From assembly GCF_016722785.1 (NCBI RefSeq), contig NZ_JAEQNE010000007.1, forward strand, positions 248,001 to 312,000: a DNA stretch of 64,000 nt. The letters are read 5' to 3'. Both the position numbers and the translations under genes were made by a program. The stretch comes from Ramlibacter monticola (GTDB lineage Bacteria > Pseudomonadota > Gammaproteobacteria > Burkholderiales > Burkholderiaceae_C). This document shows positions 8,694-17,733 of the stretch, one piece after another; position 1 is the stretch's first letter, and the number at the start of each line of letters is the position of its first letter. The notes beneath the pieces are model-generated. The model saw nothing but the letters and a program-made list of their open reading frames with translations. It did no database searches and was not told the DNA's origin.

Positions 8694-10004
8694 TCAGGTC
8701 TTGTTAGCCTTCTGAAAGCGTTCGAGTTGCTCGTTCCCGCGCTGCACCGCCGCATCCAGCGCCTCCTTCGGCGTCTTCGCCCCGCGCCACACGCCTTCCA
8801 TCTCCTCGTCGATGATGGTGCGGATCTGCACGAAGTTGCCCAGGCGCACGCCGCGCGACTTGTCGGTGGTCTTGCGGATCATCTGGGTCACCGAGACGTC
8901 GCTGCCCGGATTCTTCTTGTAGAAGCCGGACTTGTCGGTCAGCTCGAACGAGGCCTTCGTCACCGGCAGGTAGCCGGTGCGCTGGTGGCTCTTCGCTGCC
9001 ACGTCGGGCTGCGACAGGAACTGGAAGAACTCGCCCACGCCCTTGTATTCCTGCGGCTTCTTGCCGGACATCACCCACAGGCTGGCGCCGCCGATCACGG
9101 TGTTCTGCGGCGCGCCGGGAACATCGGGGTAGTAGGGCAGGGTGCCGATGCCGTAGGCGAACTTGCCGTTGCGCGTGACGTTGCCGTACAGCGCCGACGA
9201 GCCGGTGATCATGGCGCACTCGCCCGACACGAAGGTCGCGTCGGCCGCGTTGCCCCGGCCCTTGTAGATGAACAGGCCGCTCTTGGCCATGTTGGCCAGG
9301 TTCTCGATGTGGCGCACGTGCAGCGGCGTGTTGAACGCCAGCCGCGTGTCGAGCCCGCCGAAACCGTTGTTCCTGGTCGCGAACAGCACGTTGTGCCAGG
9401 CCGAGAAGCTTTCCAGCTGGGTCCAGCTGACCCAGCTGGTCGTGAACGGGCACTTGTGGCCGGACGCCTTGAGCTTGGCGGCTGCCAGCGCCACTTCCGG
9501 CCAGGTCTTGGGCGGCGTGTCGGGATCGAGCCCGGCGGCCTTGAAGGCGTCCTTGTTGTAGTGCAGCACCGGCGTGGAGCTGTTGAAGGGGAAGCTCAGC
9601 ATCTGGCCGCTGGGGGCCGTGTAGTAGCCCGCCACCGCCGGCACATAGGCGTTCTGGTCGAACTTGAGGCCGGCGTCCGTCATCACCTTGCCCACCGGCA
9701 CGATGGCGCCCTTGCTGGCCATCATGGTGGCGGTGCCGACTTCGAACACCTGCAGGATGTGGGGCGCATTGCCGGCCCGGTAGGCGGCGATGGCCGCCGT
9801 CATGGACTCGTCGTAGCTGCCCTTGAAGGTGGGCACGACCTTGTAGTTCTTCTGGCTCGCGTTGAAGTCCTTGGCGAGGTCGTTGACCCATTCGCCGAGG
9901 GCGCCGCCCATGGAATGCCACCACTGGATCTCCGTCTGGGCCTGGGCCGGGGCGGCGCCGAACAGGGCGGCCGCCAGCGCGAGGGCGGAAAACTTCGAAT
10001 TCAT
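8694..10004 (-). CDS. ugpB: Glycerol-3-phosphate periplasmic binding protein UgpB
   Basis: A 436-residue extracellular solute-binding protein of family 1 with a clear signal peptide (hydrophobic LALAAALFGA, cleavage after AQA near residue 22). The mature start TEIQWWHSMGGALGEWVN matches UgpB proteins, whose Trp-rich site binds glycerol-3-phosphate. Motifs such as FNSSTPVLHYNKDAFKAAG and GECAMITGSSA fit the family. It delivers substrate to UgpAEC in the periplasm. It is first in the operon, so the main promoter should be in the 10005-10188 gap. Confidence 0.93.
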   Translation of the reverse strand: MNSKFSALALAAALFGAAPAQAQTEIQWWHSMGGALGEWVNDLAKDFNASQKNYKVVPTFKGSYDESMTAAIAAYRAGNAPHILQVFEVGTATMMASKGAIVPVGKVMTDAGLKFDQNAYVPAVAGYYTAPSGQMLSFPFNSSTPVLHYNKDAFKAAGLDPDTPPKTWPEVALAAAKLKASGHKCPFTTSWVSWTQLESFSAWHNVLFATRNNGFGGLDTRLAFNTPLHVRHIENLANMAKSGLFIYKGRGNAADATFVSGECAMITGSSALYGNVTRNGKFAYGIGTLPYYPDVPGAPQNTVIGGASLWVMSGKKPQEYKGVGEFFQFLSQPDVAAKSHQRTGYLPVTKASFELTDKSGFYKKNPGSDVSVTQMIRKTTDKSRGVRLGNFVQIRTIIDEEMEGVWRGAKTPKEALDAAVQRGNEQLERFQKANKT

Positions 10005-10188
10005 GCAGTCGATCTCCTTCTGGGTGCCGAGCCCGACACTCTACGATCTGTTTGTGGCGCGGATTAGACAGTCGGGCTACCCCAGCGGCAAGCGGGTTTC
10101 CGATAGCCCTGCACCCAGGGGCTTGCTGCACTGCGGTAACATCCCCCATCAGCCGAGATGCATGGTTGGCTGACGTTGCACTGACAAG
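10005..10188. promoter_or_regulatory. Divergent region between ugpB and the DUF3683 dehydrogenase
   Basis: This 184-bp gap must hold the ugp promoter (minus) and the promoter of the dehydrogenase (plus). A CTGT...ACAG inverted repeat flanks about 10048-10071. No convincing pair of CTGTCAT direct repeats (Pho box) was found, so phosphate control of ugp is not supported by inspection. Confidence 0.4.
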
Positions 10189-13100
10189 ATGAACGCGCCA
10201 ACGACGCTCGAACAATTGATGGCCGCGGTGGATGGCGATGCGCCCCGCCTGCGTGAGATTCCCTACAACTACACCTCGTTCTCGGACCGCGAGATCGTGC
10301 TCCGGCTCCTGGGCTTCCGTGCCTGGGAAGTCCTGAGCCGCCTGCGCGAGGAACGCCGCACCGGCCGTTCCGCCCGCATGCTGTACGAAGTGCTGGGCGA
10401 CATCTGGGTCGTCCAGCGCAATCCCTACCTGCAGGACGACCTGCTGGACAACCCCAGGCGGCGCAAGCTGCTGGTGGAGGCCCTGCACCATCGCCTGAGC
10501 GAGATCGAGAAGCGGCGCGACCCGCAGGGCGACGCGCAGCGCGATGCGCTCGTCGGCGAGCTGCTGCTGGCGGCCCAGGGCGCCGTGCGGCGCTTCGACG
10601 CCGCCTTCGCCGAGACGGCCGAACTGCGCGGGCGCACCCAGCGGCTGCTGCGCAAGTACACCCGCAAGGACAACATCAAGTTCGACGGCCTGTCGCGTGT
10701 CTCGCACGTGACGGACGCCACCGACTGGCGCGTCGAATACCCGTTCGTGGTGCTCACCCCCGACACCGAGGCCGAGATGGCGGGCCTGGTCAAGGGCTGC
10801 ATCGAGCTGGGCCTGACCATCATCCCGCGCGGGGGCGGCACCGGCTACACCGGCGGCGCGATCCCGCTGACCTGGAAGAGCGCGGTGATCAACACCGAGA
10901 AGCTCGAGGCCATGACCGAGGTCGAGCGCGTCGCCATCCCTGGCCACGCCGAGCCGGTCGCGACGGTCTGGACCGAGGCGGGCGTGGTCACGCAGCGCGT
11001 CTCCGACGCCGCCGAGCGCGCCGGCTTCGTGTTCGCGGTGGACCCCACGTCGGCGGAAGCCTCCTGCATCGGCGGCAACATCGCCATGAACGCGGGCGGC
11101 AAGAAGGCGGTGCTGTGGGGCACGGCGCTGGACAACCTGGCGTCCTGGCGCATGGTCACGCCCGATGCCGAGTGGCTCGAAGTGGTCCGCCTGGACCACA
11201 ACCTGGGCAAGATCCACGACGCGCCGGTCGCCACCTTCGAGCTGCGCTACTTCGCCGCATCGAGCCGCATCGACTGGAACAAGCCGGACCGCACCGAGCG
11301 GCTGGAGATCCCCGGCTCGCGCTTCCGCAAGGAAGGCCTGGGCAAGGACGTCACGGACAAGTTCCTCTCGGGCCTGCCGGGCATCCAGAAGGAAGGCTGC
11401 GACGGCCTGATCACCAGCGCGCGCTGGGTGGTGCACCGCATGCCGCAGCACACCCGCACGGTGTGCCTGGAGTTCTTCGGCAACGCCCGGGACGCCGTGC
11501 CCAGCATCGTGGAGATCAAGGACTTCATGTTCGCCGAGCAGGGCCGCACCGGCACCGTGCTGGCGGGCCTGGAGCACCTGGACGACCGCTACCTGCGGGC
11601 GGTGGGCTACGCCACCAAGTCCAAGCGGGCGGTGCTGCCCAAGATGGTCCTGATCGGCGATATCGCCGGCGACGATCCCGATGCGGTCGCGCGCGCCACC
11701 TCCGAGGTCGTGCGCCTGTCCAATTCGCGCAGCGGCGAGGGCTTCGTCGCCATCAGCCCCGAGGCGCGCAAGAAGTTCTGGCTCGATCGCAAGCGCACCG
11801 CCGCGATCAGCAAGCACACCAACGCCTTCAAGATCAACGAGGACGTGGTGATCCCGCTGCCGCGGATGGCGGAGTACACCGACGGCATCGAGCGCATCAA
11901 CATCGAGCTGAGCCTGCGCAACAAGATCGCGCTGGCCAACGAGCTGGAGCTGTTCTTCACCCGCGGCAATCTGCCGCTGGGCCGGCAGGACGACGCCGGC
12001 GAGATCCCTTCGGCCGAACTGCTGGAAGACCGCGTGCAACAGGCCATCGCGCTGATCCGCGAGGTGCGGGCCCAGTGGCAGGGCTGGCTGGACGAGGCCG
12101 ACGCGCTGTTCCCGCAGCTGCAGGACCACAGCCTGCGCGCGAGCTGGAAGACGCAGATCCGCGCGCCGCTGGCGCAGGTCTTCTCCGGCGACGCCCTCGC
12201 GCCCATCCTGGCGGAGCTGAACGCGATCCACCAGCGCGTGCTGAAGGGCCGCGTGTGGGTGGCGCTGCACATGCACGCCGGCGACGGCAACGTGCACACC
12301 AACATCCCGGTCAACAGCGACGACTACCAGATGCTGCAGACCGCCCACGAGGCGGTGAAGCGCATCATGCTGCTGGCGCGCTCGCTGGACGGCGTGATCT
12401 CGGGCGAACACGGCATCGGCATCACCAAGCTGGAGTTCCTGACCGACGAGGAGATCGCGCCCTTCGCCGACTACAAGGAGCGGGTCGATCCGCAGGGCCG
12501 CTTCAACAAGGGCAAGCTGCTGCGGCCCTCGACCGCGGGCCAGGTGGACGCGGACACCTCGGTGTACGCGGACCTCACCAACGCCTACACGCCGTCGTTC
12601 GGCCTGATGGGCCACGAGTCGATCATCATGCAGCAGTCCGACATCGGCGCCATCGCCGATTCGGTCAAGGACTGCCTGCGCTGCGGCAAGTGCAAGCCGG
12701 TGTGCGCCACCCACGTGCCGCGCGCCAACCTGCTGTATAGCCCGCGCAATAAGATCCTGGCGACCTCGCTGCTGGTCGAGGCCTTCCTGTACGAGGAGCA
12801 GACGCGCCGCGGCGTGTCGATCAAGCACTGGGAGGAGTTCGAGGACGTCTCCGAGCACTGCACCGTGTGCCACAAGTGCGTGAACCCGTGCCCGGTGAAG
12901 ATCGACTTCGGCGACGTGTCGATGAACATGCGCAACCTGCTGCGCAAGATGGGGCAGAAGAGCTTCCGTCCCGGCAGCGCGGCGGCGATGCTGATGCTCA
13001 ACGCGACCAACCCGGAAAGCATCAAGATGCTGCGCACCGCGGTGATCGGCGTGGGCTACAAGGCGCAGCGCCTGGGCAACACGCTGATGCGCGGCCTGGC

Positions 13101-14085
13101 CCACTTCCAGGTCAAGGCCCCGCCCGAGACGCACATGCCCGCTCCCATCAAGGAGCAGGTGGTCCACTTCGTCAACAAGAAGCTGCCCGGGGGCCTGCCG
13201 AGCAAGACGGCCCGCGCGCTGCTGGACATCGAGGACAAGAACTACGTCCCGATCATTCGCGACCCGAAGGCAACCAGCTCCGAGACCGAGGCGGTGTTCT
13301 ACTTCCCGGGCTGCGGCTCGGAGCGCCTGTTCTCGCAGGTGGGCCTGGCCACGCAGGCGATGCTGTGGCACGCCGGCGTGCAGACCGTGCTGCCGCCGGG
13401 CTACCTGTGCTGCGGCTATCCGCAGCGCGGGGCCGGCCAGTTCGACAAGGCCGAGAAGATGATCACCGACAACCGGGTGCTGTTCCACCGCGTGGCCAAC
13501 ACGCTGAACTACCTGGATATCAAGACGGTGGTGGTCTCCTGCGGCACCTGCTACGACCAGCTCCAGGGCTACGAGTTCGACCAGATCTTCCCGGGCTGCC
13601 GCATCATCGACATCCACGAGTACCTGCTGGAGAAGGGCATCAAGCTCGATGGCGCGGGCGGTTACCTGTTCCACGATCCCTGCCACTCGCCGATGAAGCT
13701 GCAGGAGCCGCTGAAGACGGTGAAGGCGCTGGTGGGCGAGAACGTGCGCAAGTCCGAGCGCTGCTGCGGCGAGTCCGGCACGCTGGCGGTCGCGCGGCCG
13801 GACATCTCGACCCAGGTGCGCTTCCGCAAGGAAGAGGAACTGCGCAAGGACGAGGCTGCGCTGCGCGCTTCCGGCGCGGTCGGCGAGAAGGGCAACATCA
13901 AGATCCTCACCAGCTGCCCGAGCTGCCTGCAGGGCATGCACCGCTACAGCCACGACCTGCAGAACGGCCTGCTGGAAGCCGACTACATCGTCGTGGAGAT
14001 GGCGAACAAGATCCTGGGCGCGGACTGGATGAAGGACTACGTGAAGGCCGCGAACGAGGGCGGCATCGAGCGCGTGCTCGTATGA
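10189..14085 (+). CDS. DUF3683 FAD/FMN-binding and Fe-S oxidoreductase (giant D-lactate dehydrogenase-like)
   Basis: A 1298-residue multidomain protein. An N-terminal DUF3683 region spans about residues 1-180. A PCMH-type FAD domain has IPRGGGTGYTGGAIPL near 215-230 and SCIGGNIAMNAGGKKAV near 290. The FAD-oxidase C-terminal domain ends around ISGEHGIGITKLEFL (about 735-750). Two ferredoxin clusters follow (CLRCGKCKPVC from residue 829, CTVCHKCVNPC from 891). Two CCG cysteine-rich domains end the protein (LCCGYPQRG and ERCCGESGT). It fuses what GlcD and GlcF do as separate subunits, so it should oxidise a 2-hydroxy acid and pass electrons through Fe-S centres to quinone. The true substrate is unknown. 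A HIT gene overlaps its 3' end. Confidence 0.9.
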   Translation: MNAPTTLEQLMAAVDGDAPRLREIPYNYTSFSDREIVLRLLGFRAWEVLSRLREERRTGRSARMLYEVLGDIWVVQRNPYLQDDLLDNPRRRKLLVEALHHRLSEIEKRRDPQGDAQRDALVGELLLAAQGAVRRFDAAFAETAELRGRTQRLLRKYTRKDNIKFDGLSRVSHVTDATDWRVEYPFVVLTPDTEAEMAGLVKGCIELGLTIIPRGGGTGYTGGAIPLTWKSAVINTEKLEAMTEVERVAIPGHAEPVATVWTEAGVVTQRVSDAAERAGFVFAVDPTSAEASCIGGNIAMNAGGKKAVLWGTALDNLASWRMVTPDAEWLEVVRLDHNLGKIHDAPVATFELRYFAASSRIDWNKPDRTERLEIPGSRFRKEGLGKDVTDKFLSGLPGIQKEGCDGLITSARWVVHRMPQHTRTVCLEFFGNARDAVPSIVEIKDFMFAEQGRTGTVLAGLEHLDDRYLRAVGYATKSKRAVLPKMVLIGDIAGDDPDAVARATSEVVRLSNSRSGEGFVAISPEARKKFWLDRKRTAAISKHTNAFKINEDVVIPLPRMAEYTDGIERINIELSLRNKIALANELELFFTRGNLPLGRQDDAGEIPSAELLEDRVQQAIALIREVRAQWQGWLDEADALFPQLQDHSLRASWKTQIRAPLAQVFSGDALAPILAELNAIHQRVLKGRVWVALHMHAGDGNVHTNIPVNSDDYQMLQTAHEAVKRIMLLARSLDGVISGEHGIGITKLEFLTDEEIAPFADYKERVDPQGRFNKGKLLRPSTAGQVDADTSVYADLTNAYTPSFGLMGHESIIMQQSDIGAIADSVKDCLRCGKCKPVCATHVPRANLLYSPRNKILATSLLVEAFLYEEQTRRGVSIKHWEEFEDVSEHCTVCHKCVNPCPVKIDFGDVSMNMRNLLRKMGQKSFRPGSAAAMLMLNATNPESIKMLRTAVIGVGYKAQRLGNTLMRGLAHFQVKAPPETHMPAPIKEQVVHFVNKKLPGGLPSKTARALLDIEDKNYVPIIRDPKATSSETEAVFYFPGCGSERLFSQVGLATQAMLWHAGVQTVLPPGYLCCGYPQRGAGQFDKAEKMITDNRVLFHRVANTLNYLDIKTVVVSCGTCYDQLQGYEFDQIFPGCRIIDIHEYLLEKGIKLDGAGGYLFHDPCHSPMKLQEPLKTVKALVGENVRKSERCCGESGTLAVARPDISTQVRFRKEEELRKDEAALRASGAVGEKGNIKILTSCPSCLQGMHRYSHDLQNGLLEADYIVVEMANKILGADWMKDYVKAANEGGIERVLV

Positions 14086-14510
14086 CCGCCTGCCCCCTCT
14101 GCGACGCTGCCGGCGGCCGGGTGGTGGTGCAGGCGCCGCGCTGGCGCATCGTCCATGCGCAGGAGGCCGGCTTCCCGGCCTTCTACCGGCTGGTGTGGCA
14201 GGCGCACGTCAGGGAGTTCTCCCACTTGCCGGCCGCCGAGCGGGCCGAGAGCATGGACGTGCTGGTCGGCATGGAGCAGGCCCTGCTGCGCCACCTGCAA
14301 CCGGACAAGGTCAACCTGGCTTCGCTGGGCAATGCGGTGCCGCACCTGCACTGGCACGTGATCGGCCGCTTCGCCTGGGACAGCCATTTTCCCGGCGCCG
14401 TGTGGGCCCAGCCCCAGCGTCCGGCCGATCCCGTCCGCTTGCAAGCCGTCGAGGAGCGGCTGGCGGAGGTGGAGCAGGACCTGATGAGCCTGGCGCCGCG
14501 GTCGCCCTGA
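14082..14510 (+). CDS. HIT family hydrolase
   Basis: A 142-residue histidine-triad protein. The triad HLHWHVIGRF lies near residues 88-97, and an N-terminal CPLC pair may bind zinc. HIT proteins hydrolyse or transfer nucleotidyl groups, for example AMP from dinucleoside polyphosphates or AMP-lysine-type compounds, in the cytoplasm. Its ATG overlaps the stop of the DUF3683 dehydrogenase (ATGA), so it is translationally coupled and probably repairs or processes a nucleotide adduct related to that enzyme; this link is an inference. The length and single domain fit the short Comamonadaceae HIT proteins. Confidence 0.88.
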   Translation: MTACPLCDAAGGRVVVQAPRWRIVHAQEAGFPAFYRLVWQAHVREFSHLPAAERAESMDVLVGMEQALLRHLQPDKVNLASLGNAVPHLHWHVIGRFAWDSHFPGAVWAQPQRPADPVRLQAVEERLAEVEQDLMSLAPRSP

Positions 14511-14527
14511 AGCGCGGCGGAGTGAAC

Positions 14528-14550
14528 TCCTGCACGAGCATCGTGCAGGA
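14528..14550. promoter_or_regulatory. Perfect 10-bp inverted repeat after the HIT gene
   Basis: Bases 14528-14537 pair perfectly with 14541-14550 around a 3-base loop. It begins 17 bp after the HIT stop and about 93 bp before the FecR-domain gene. There is no T-run, so it may be either a weak terminator hairpin or an operator for the FecR/TpsB unit. A TATAAG hexamer near 14592 could be the -10 of that unit. Confidence 0.6.
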
Positions 14551-14643
14551 CCCCTCCATTGGGCGAAGTTCCGTCCCATCCCGACCGGGTATAAGGGTGA
14601 AGTCGAGTATTCCGGCGCAACAGCCGGTCGCCGGAGGTACGAC

Positions 14644-16023
14644 ATGCGCGCCAGAAAACTCGCATTCCGATGGCTTGCATCGCTGGCTGCCACCGTCCTC
14701 CTGGCGTGTCCCGTCCTCGCGCAGACGGCCGGTGAAGTCGAGTTCGCCCGCGGCGTCGGCTTCGCCCAGGGCCCCGGCGAATCCCCCCGCACGCTGGGCC
14801 GCGGCCTGGCCCTGAAGGAAGGCGACCGCCTGACCACCGCCGACGGCGGCTCCGCGATCATCCGGCTGGCCGACGGCACCCGCATGACGATCCGGCCGAA
14901 CTCCGAGTTCGTGCTGCAGCAGTACCAGTTCAAGCCGGAAACCCCGGACAGCAACGGCATGCTGATGCAGATGGTGCGCGGCGGCTTCCGCGCCGTCACC
15001 GGCCTGATCTCCAAGGGCTCCCCCGACGCCGCGCGCATCCAGACCCAGACGGCCACCATCGGCATCCGCGGCACGGACTTCGACGCCCGCCTGTGCGCGC
15101 GCGACTGCGGGGCGGAGTCGGCGCAGATCCAGGACAGCGCGCGGCCCAACGCCGTGCAGGCCAGCGCCAAGGTCGTGAGCGCGCAGGGCGAGGTCTCCGC
15201 CGTCGACGGTGCCGGCGAGCGCCGCCGCCTGGTCGAGGGCGGCAGCGTCTATCCCGGCGAGGTGGTGGAGACGGCGAGGGGCTCCCAGGCCGTGCTCGCC
15301 TTTCGCGACGAATCGCGGGTGACGCTGGGCTCGCAGACCCGCTTCCGCCTCGACAACTTCGTGTACGACGACCAGAACCCGGCCGACGGGCGCTTCCTCG
15401 CCTCCATCCTGCGCGGTTCCGTCCGCGCGCTGACGGGCCTGATCGGCCGGGCGAACAACCGCAACGTCGGCTTCGGCACCGCCACCGCCACCATCGGCAT
15501 CCGCGGCACCGGCTTCGACGTGGTGTGCACGGGGCCCTGCGCGGGCGAGCTCGCGTCCTTCGGGCCGGCCGACGGGCTGACGGTATGGACGTGGCTGGGC
15601 ACCGTCTCCGTCACCCCGCAGGGCCAGACGGCGCTGCAGGTGCTGCAGGCGGGCCAGGGCCTGTTCATCTCGCCCGCCGGGACGGTCCAGCCGGTGACGA
15701 CCCAGCCGCCCATGGAAGGCGCGCGTCCCGACCAGGTCATCGTGCCGCCCAAGCTGTTCGCCATGGCCGGGGTCTCCGATGCGGAAGAGGGCCTGTTCGT
15801 GTTCGTGCGCGACGGCCACATCGAGATCGCCAGCGCGCGCGAGGTGCTGCACCTGGGCAAGGGCGAGGCGGGCTTCGCGGGCGCCAACGGCGAGACGCTG
15901 CGTCCCGAGACGGTGCCGAAGTTCATCGAATTCGACCGCATGCCGCTGCCCACCGCGCGCAACCCGATGCTCACGTCGGTCCTGAACGAGTCCGGCATCC
16001 GCAGCAGCCACGTGTGCCGCTAG
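14644..16023 (+). CDS. Secreted protein with two FecR domains
   Basis: A 459-residue protein with a signal peptide (LASLAATVLLACPVLAQ, cleavage near residue 26). It contains a tandem duplication. One FecR-like beta domain spans about residues 28-150 (ending TATIGIRGTDFD) and a second about 175-310 (ending TATIGIRGTGFD). It lacks the N-terminal cytoplasmic segment and transmembrane helix of FecR anti-sigma factors, and no sigma-factor gene is adjacent. It is thus a periplasmic or surface FecR-fold protein. It precedes a TpsB transporter gene by 44 bp and is probably co-transcribed with it. The C-terminal 130 residues have no recognised domain. Start chosen by the GGAGG at 14632. Confidence 0.85.
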   Translation: MRARKLAFRWLASLAATVLLACPVLAQTAGEVEFARGVGFAQGPGESPRTLGRGLALKEGDRLTTADGGSAIIRLADGTRMTIRPNSEFVLQQYQFKPETPDSNGMLMQMVRGGFRAVTGLISKGSPDAARIQTQTATIGIRGTDFDARLCARDCGAESAQIQDSARPNAVQASAKVVSAQGEVSAVDGAGERRRLVEGGSVYPGEVVETARGSQAVLAFRDESRVTLGSQTRFRLDNFVYDDQNPADGRFLASILRGSVRALTGLIGRANNRNVGFGTATATIGIRGTGFDVVCTGPCAGELASFGPADGLTVWTWLGTVSVTPQGQTALQVLQAGQGLFISPAGTVQPVTTQPPMEGARPDQVIVPPKLFAMAGVSDAEEGLFVFVRDGHIEIASAREVLHLGKGEAGFAGANGETLRPETVPKFIEFDRMPLPTARNPMLTSVLNESGIRSSHVCR

Positions 16024-16067
16024 CCGCCGCGCGCGCGACCAAGAAGAACGACGGAGCGGGAAGAACC

Positions 16068-17705
16068 ATGAGACGAACCACTCCCCTGCCGCGCGCGGCG
16101 CATTCGCTGGTGGCGCTGCTGGCGGCCGCGGCCGGCGCCGCCCAGGCGCAGCGGGCGCCGGTGCCCGCCCCCGTCCGGCCCGTGCCGCCCATGGCGCAGC
16201 CGGCCGCGCCCGCGGTGTTCGCGATCCGCGGCTTCCAGCTCGAAGGCGAGAACCCGATCGGCCAGGCCGAGGCGCAGCGCGTGCTGGCGCCTTTCGTGCG
16301 GGCTGACGCCACCCTGGAAACGCTGCAGCAGGCCACCGCCGCCCTCGAAGCCGCCTTCCGCGCGGCCGGCTACGGCCTGCACCGCGTCGCGCTGCCGCCG
16401 CAGGAGGTGGGGCAGGCGGTGCGGCTTTCCATCGTGAAGTTCGTGGTCGGCAAGGTGGAGATCGAAGGTCGCAATATCTACAGCGAGCAGAACATCCGCC
16501 GCACGCTGCCCGAACTGCGCGAGGGCGAGACCCCCAATTTCAGACGGCTCGCGGTGCAGGCAGCCATCGCCAACGAGAACCCGAACAAGCAGGTGCAGGT
16601 GGGGCTGCGCGAGTCCGACGAGCCGGACAGGATAGACGCCACCCTCACGGTGCGCGAGCAGCGTCCTTGGACGTTGGGCGTGCTCGCATCCAACGCCGGC
16701 TCCTCCACCACCGGCCGCGACCGGCTGACGGTCACCGCCGGCCACACCAACCTGTTCGACCGCGACCACCAGTTCATCGGCGCCTACACGACCTCGATCG
16801 AGCGCGCCGAGGACGTCCAGCAGCTGGGGTTGGCCTACAAGGCGCCGCTGTACGCCGCCGGCGGCGTGCTCGGCGCCAGCTACACGCAGTCCGACGTGGT
16901 GGGCAATTTCGGCGCCTTCAACAGCACCGGCGCCGGCCACACCTTCGGCCTGAACTACACCGCCTACCTGCCGCCGCAGGGCGGGCGCCGCAGCTACGTC
17001 ACCCTCGGCCTCGACGACAAGGTGTTCGACGCCGCCCGGATCAACGACACCGTCTCGCCCGGCGCGCTCGACCGCCGCAGCCGCCCGGTCACGCTCGGCT
17101 ACACGGCGCGCACGGAAAGCGACAAGGCGGTGTGGGGCTACAACGCGGAGATCGCGGCCAACACCGGCACCGGCACGCACAACGATCTGCCTTCGTACCG
17201 GAGCGAGGACCCCCGGATCGACACCGTGCACTGGAAGGCCCTGCGCGGCGGCGCCAGCTACACCGCGGCGCTGGCGCAGGCCTGGCTGTGGTCCGCCCGC
17301 GCCCTGTTCCAGTACAGCCCGGACGTGCTGATCTCGGGCGAGCAGTTCGGCCTGGGCGGGGTGGGCTCCGTGCGCGGGACGGATGTCGAGCGCCCGATTT
17401 CGGGCGACAAGGGCCTCTCGGCCACCCTGGAGCTGACCACGCCCGAGCTTTGGCCGGGGCTGCGCGCCCACGGCTTCGTCGATGCCGGGTACCTCCGGAA
17501 CAACAAGCCGAACGGGCTCAACAAGCCCTCCTCGGACCGGCTGGCCAGCGTCGGCGCGGGGCTGCGCTACGGGATCGGCGGCTTCGCCGCCTCGCTGGAA
17601 TACGGGCGCATCGTCAAGGGCAGCCGGGTGCCGCTGTCGCTGAATTCAGACGCGCCGCAGGACGGCGACGACCGTGTGTACGTGAACGTGTCGTATCACT
17701 TCTAA
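16068..17705 (+). CDS. TpsB/FhaC-type outer-membrane secretion protein
   Basis: A 545-residue two-partner-secretion transporter. A signal peptide ends near AQAQ (residue 28) and a Pro/Ala-rich linker follows. POTRA domains start at FAIRGFQLEGENPIGQAEAQ (about residue 48) and VVGKVEIEGRNIYSEQNIRR (about 127). A 16-strand barrel follows. The lid-loop motif SVRGTD sits near residue 443, and the chain ends in Phe (NVSYHF), the usual outer-membrane signature. The family exports large TpsA beta-helix proteins through the outer membrane. No TpsA gene is in this window; the upstream partner is a double-FecR protein instead. Confidence 0.9.
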   Translation: MRRTTPLPRAAHSLVALLAAAAGAAQAQRAPVPAPVRPVPPMAQPAAPAVFAIRGFQLEGENPIGQAEAQRVLAPFVRADATLETLQQATAALEAAFRAAGYGLHRVALPPQEVGQAVRLSIVKFVVGKVEIEGRNIYSEQNIRRTLPELREGETPNFRRLAVQAAIANENPNKQVQVGLRESDEPDRIDATLTVREQRPWTLGVLASNAGSSTTGRDRLTVTAGHTNLFDRDHQFIGAYTTSIERAEDVQQLGLAYKAPLYAAGGVLGASYTQSDVVGNFGAFNSTGAGHTFGLNYTAYLPPQGGRRSYVTLGLDDKVFDAARINDTVSPGALDRRSRPVTLGYTARTESDKAVWGYNAEIAANTGTGTHNDLPSYRSEDPRIDTVHWKALRGGASYTAALAQAWLWSARALFQYSPDVLISGEQFGLGGVGSVRGTDVERPISGDKGLSATLELTTPELWPGLRAHGFVDAGYLRNNKPNGLNKPSSDRLASVGAGLRYGIGGFAASLEYGRIVKGSRVPLSLNSDAPQDGDDRVYVNVSYHF

Positions 17706-17733
17706 ACGGCCGCGCTGCGCTTAAACTGGCGGC

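Noticed and set aside
10005..10188. Possible Pho box in front of ugpB.
   Set aside because: No pair of CTGTCAT-like direct repeats with correct spacing; only a loose CTGT/ACAG pair.
8704..13953. Very long minus-strand open frame running through ugpB and the DUF3683 gene.
   Set aside because: It is a GC-driven mirror frame of real plus-strand and minus-strand genes. Its translation is low-complexity His/Arg/Ala/Gly-rich and matches nothing, while the genes in the other frames have full family motifs.
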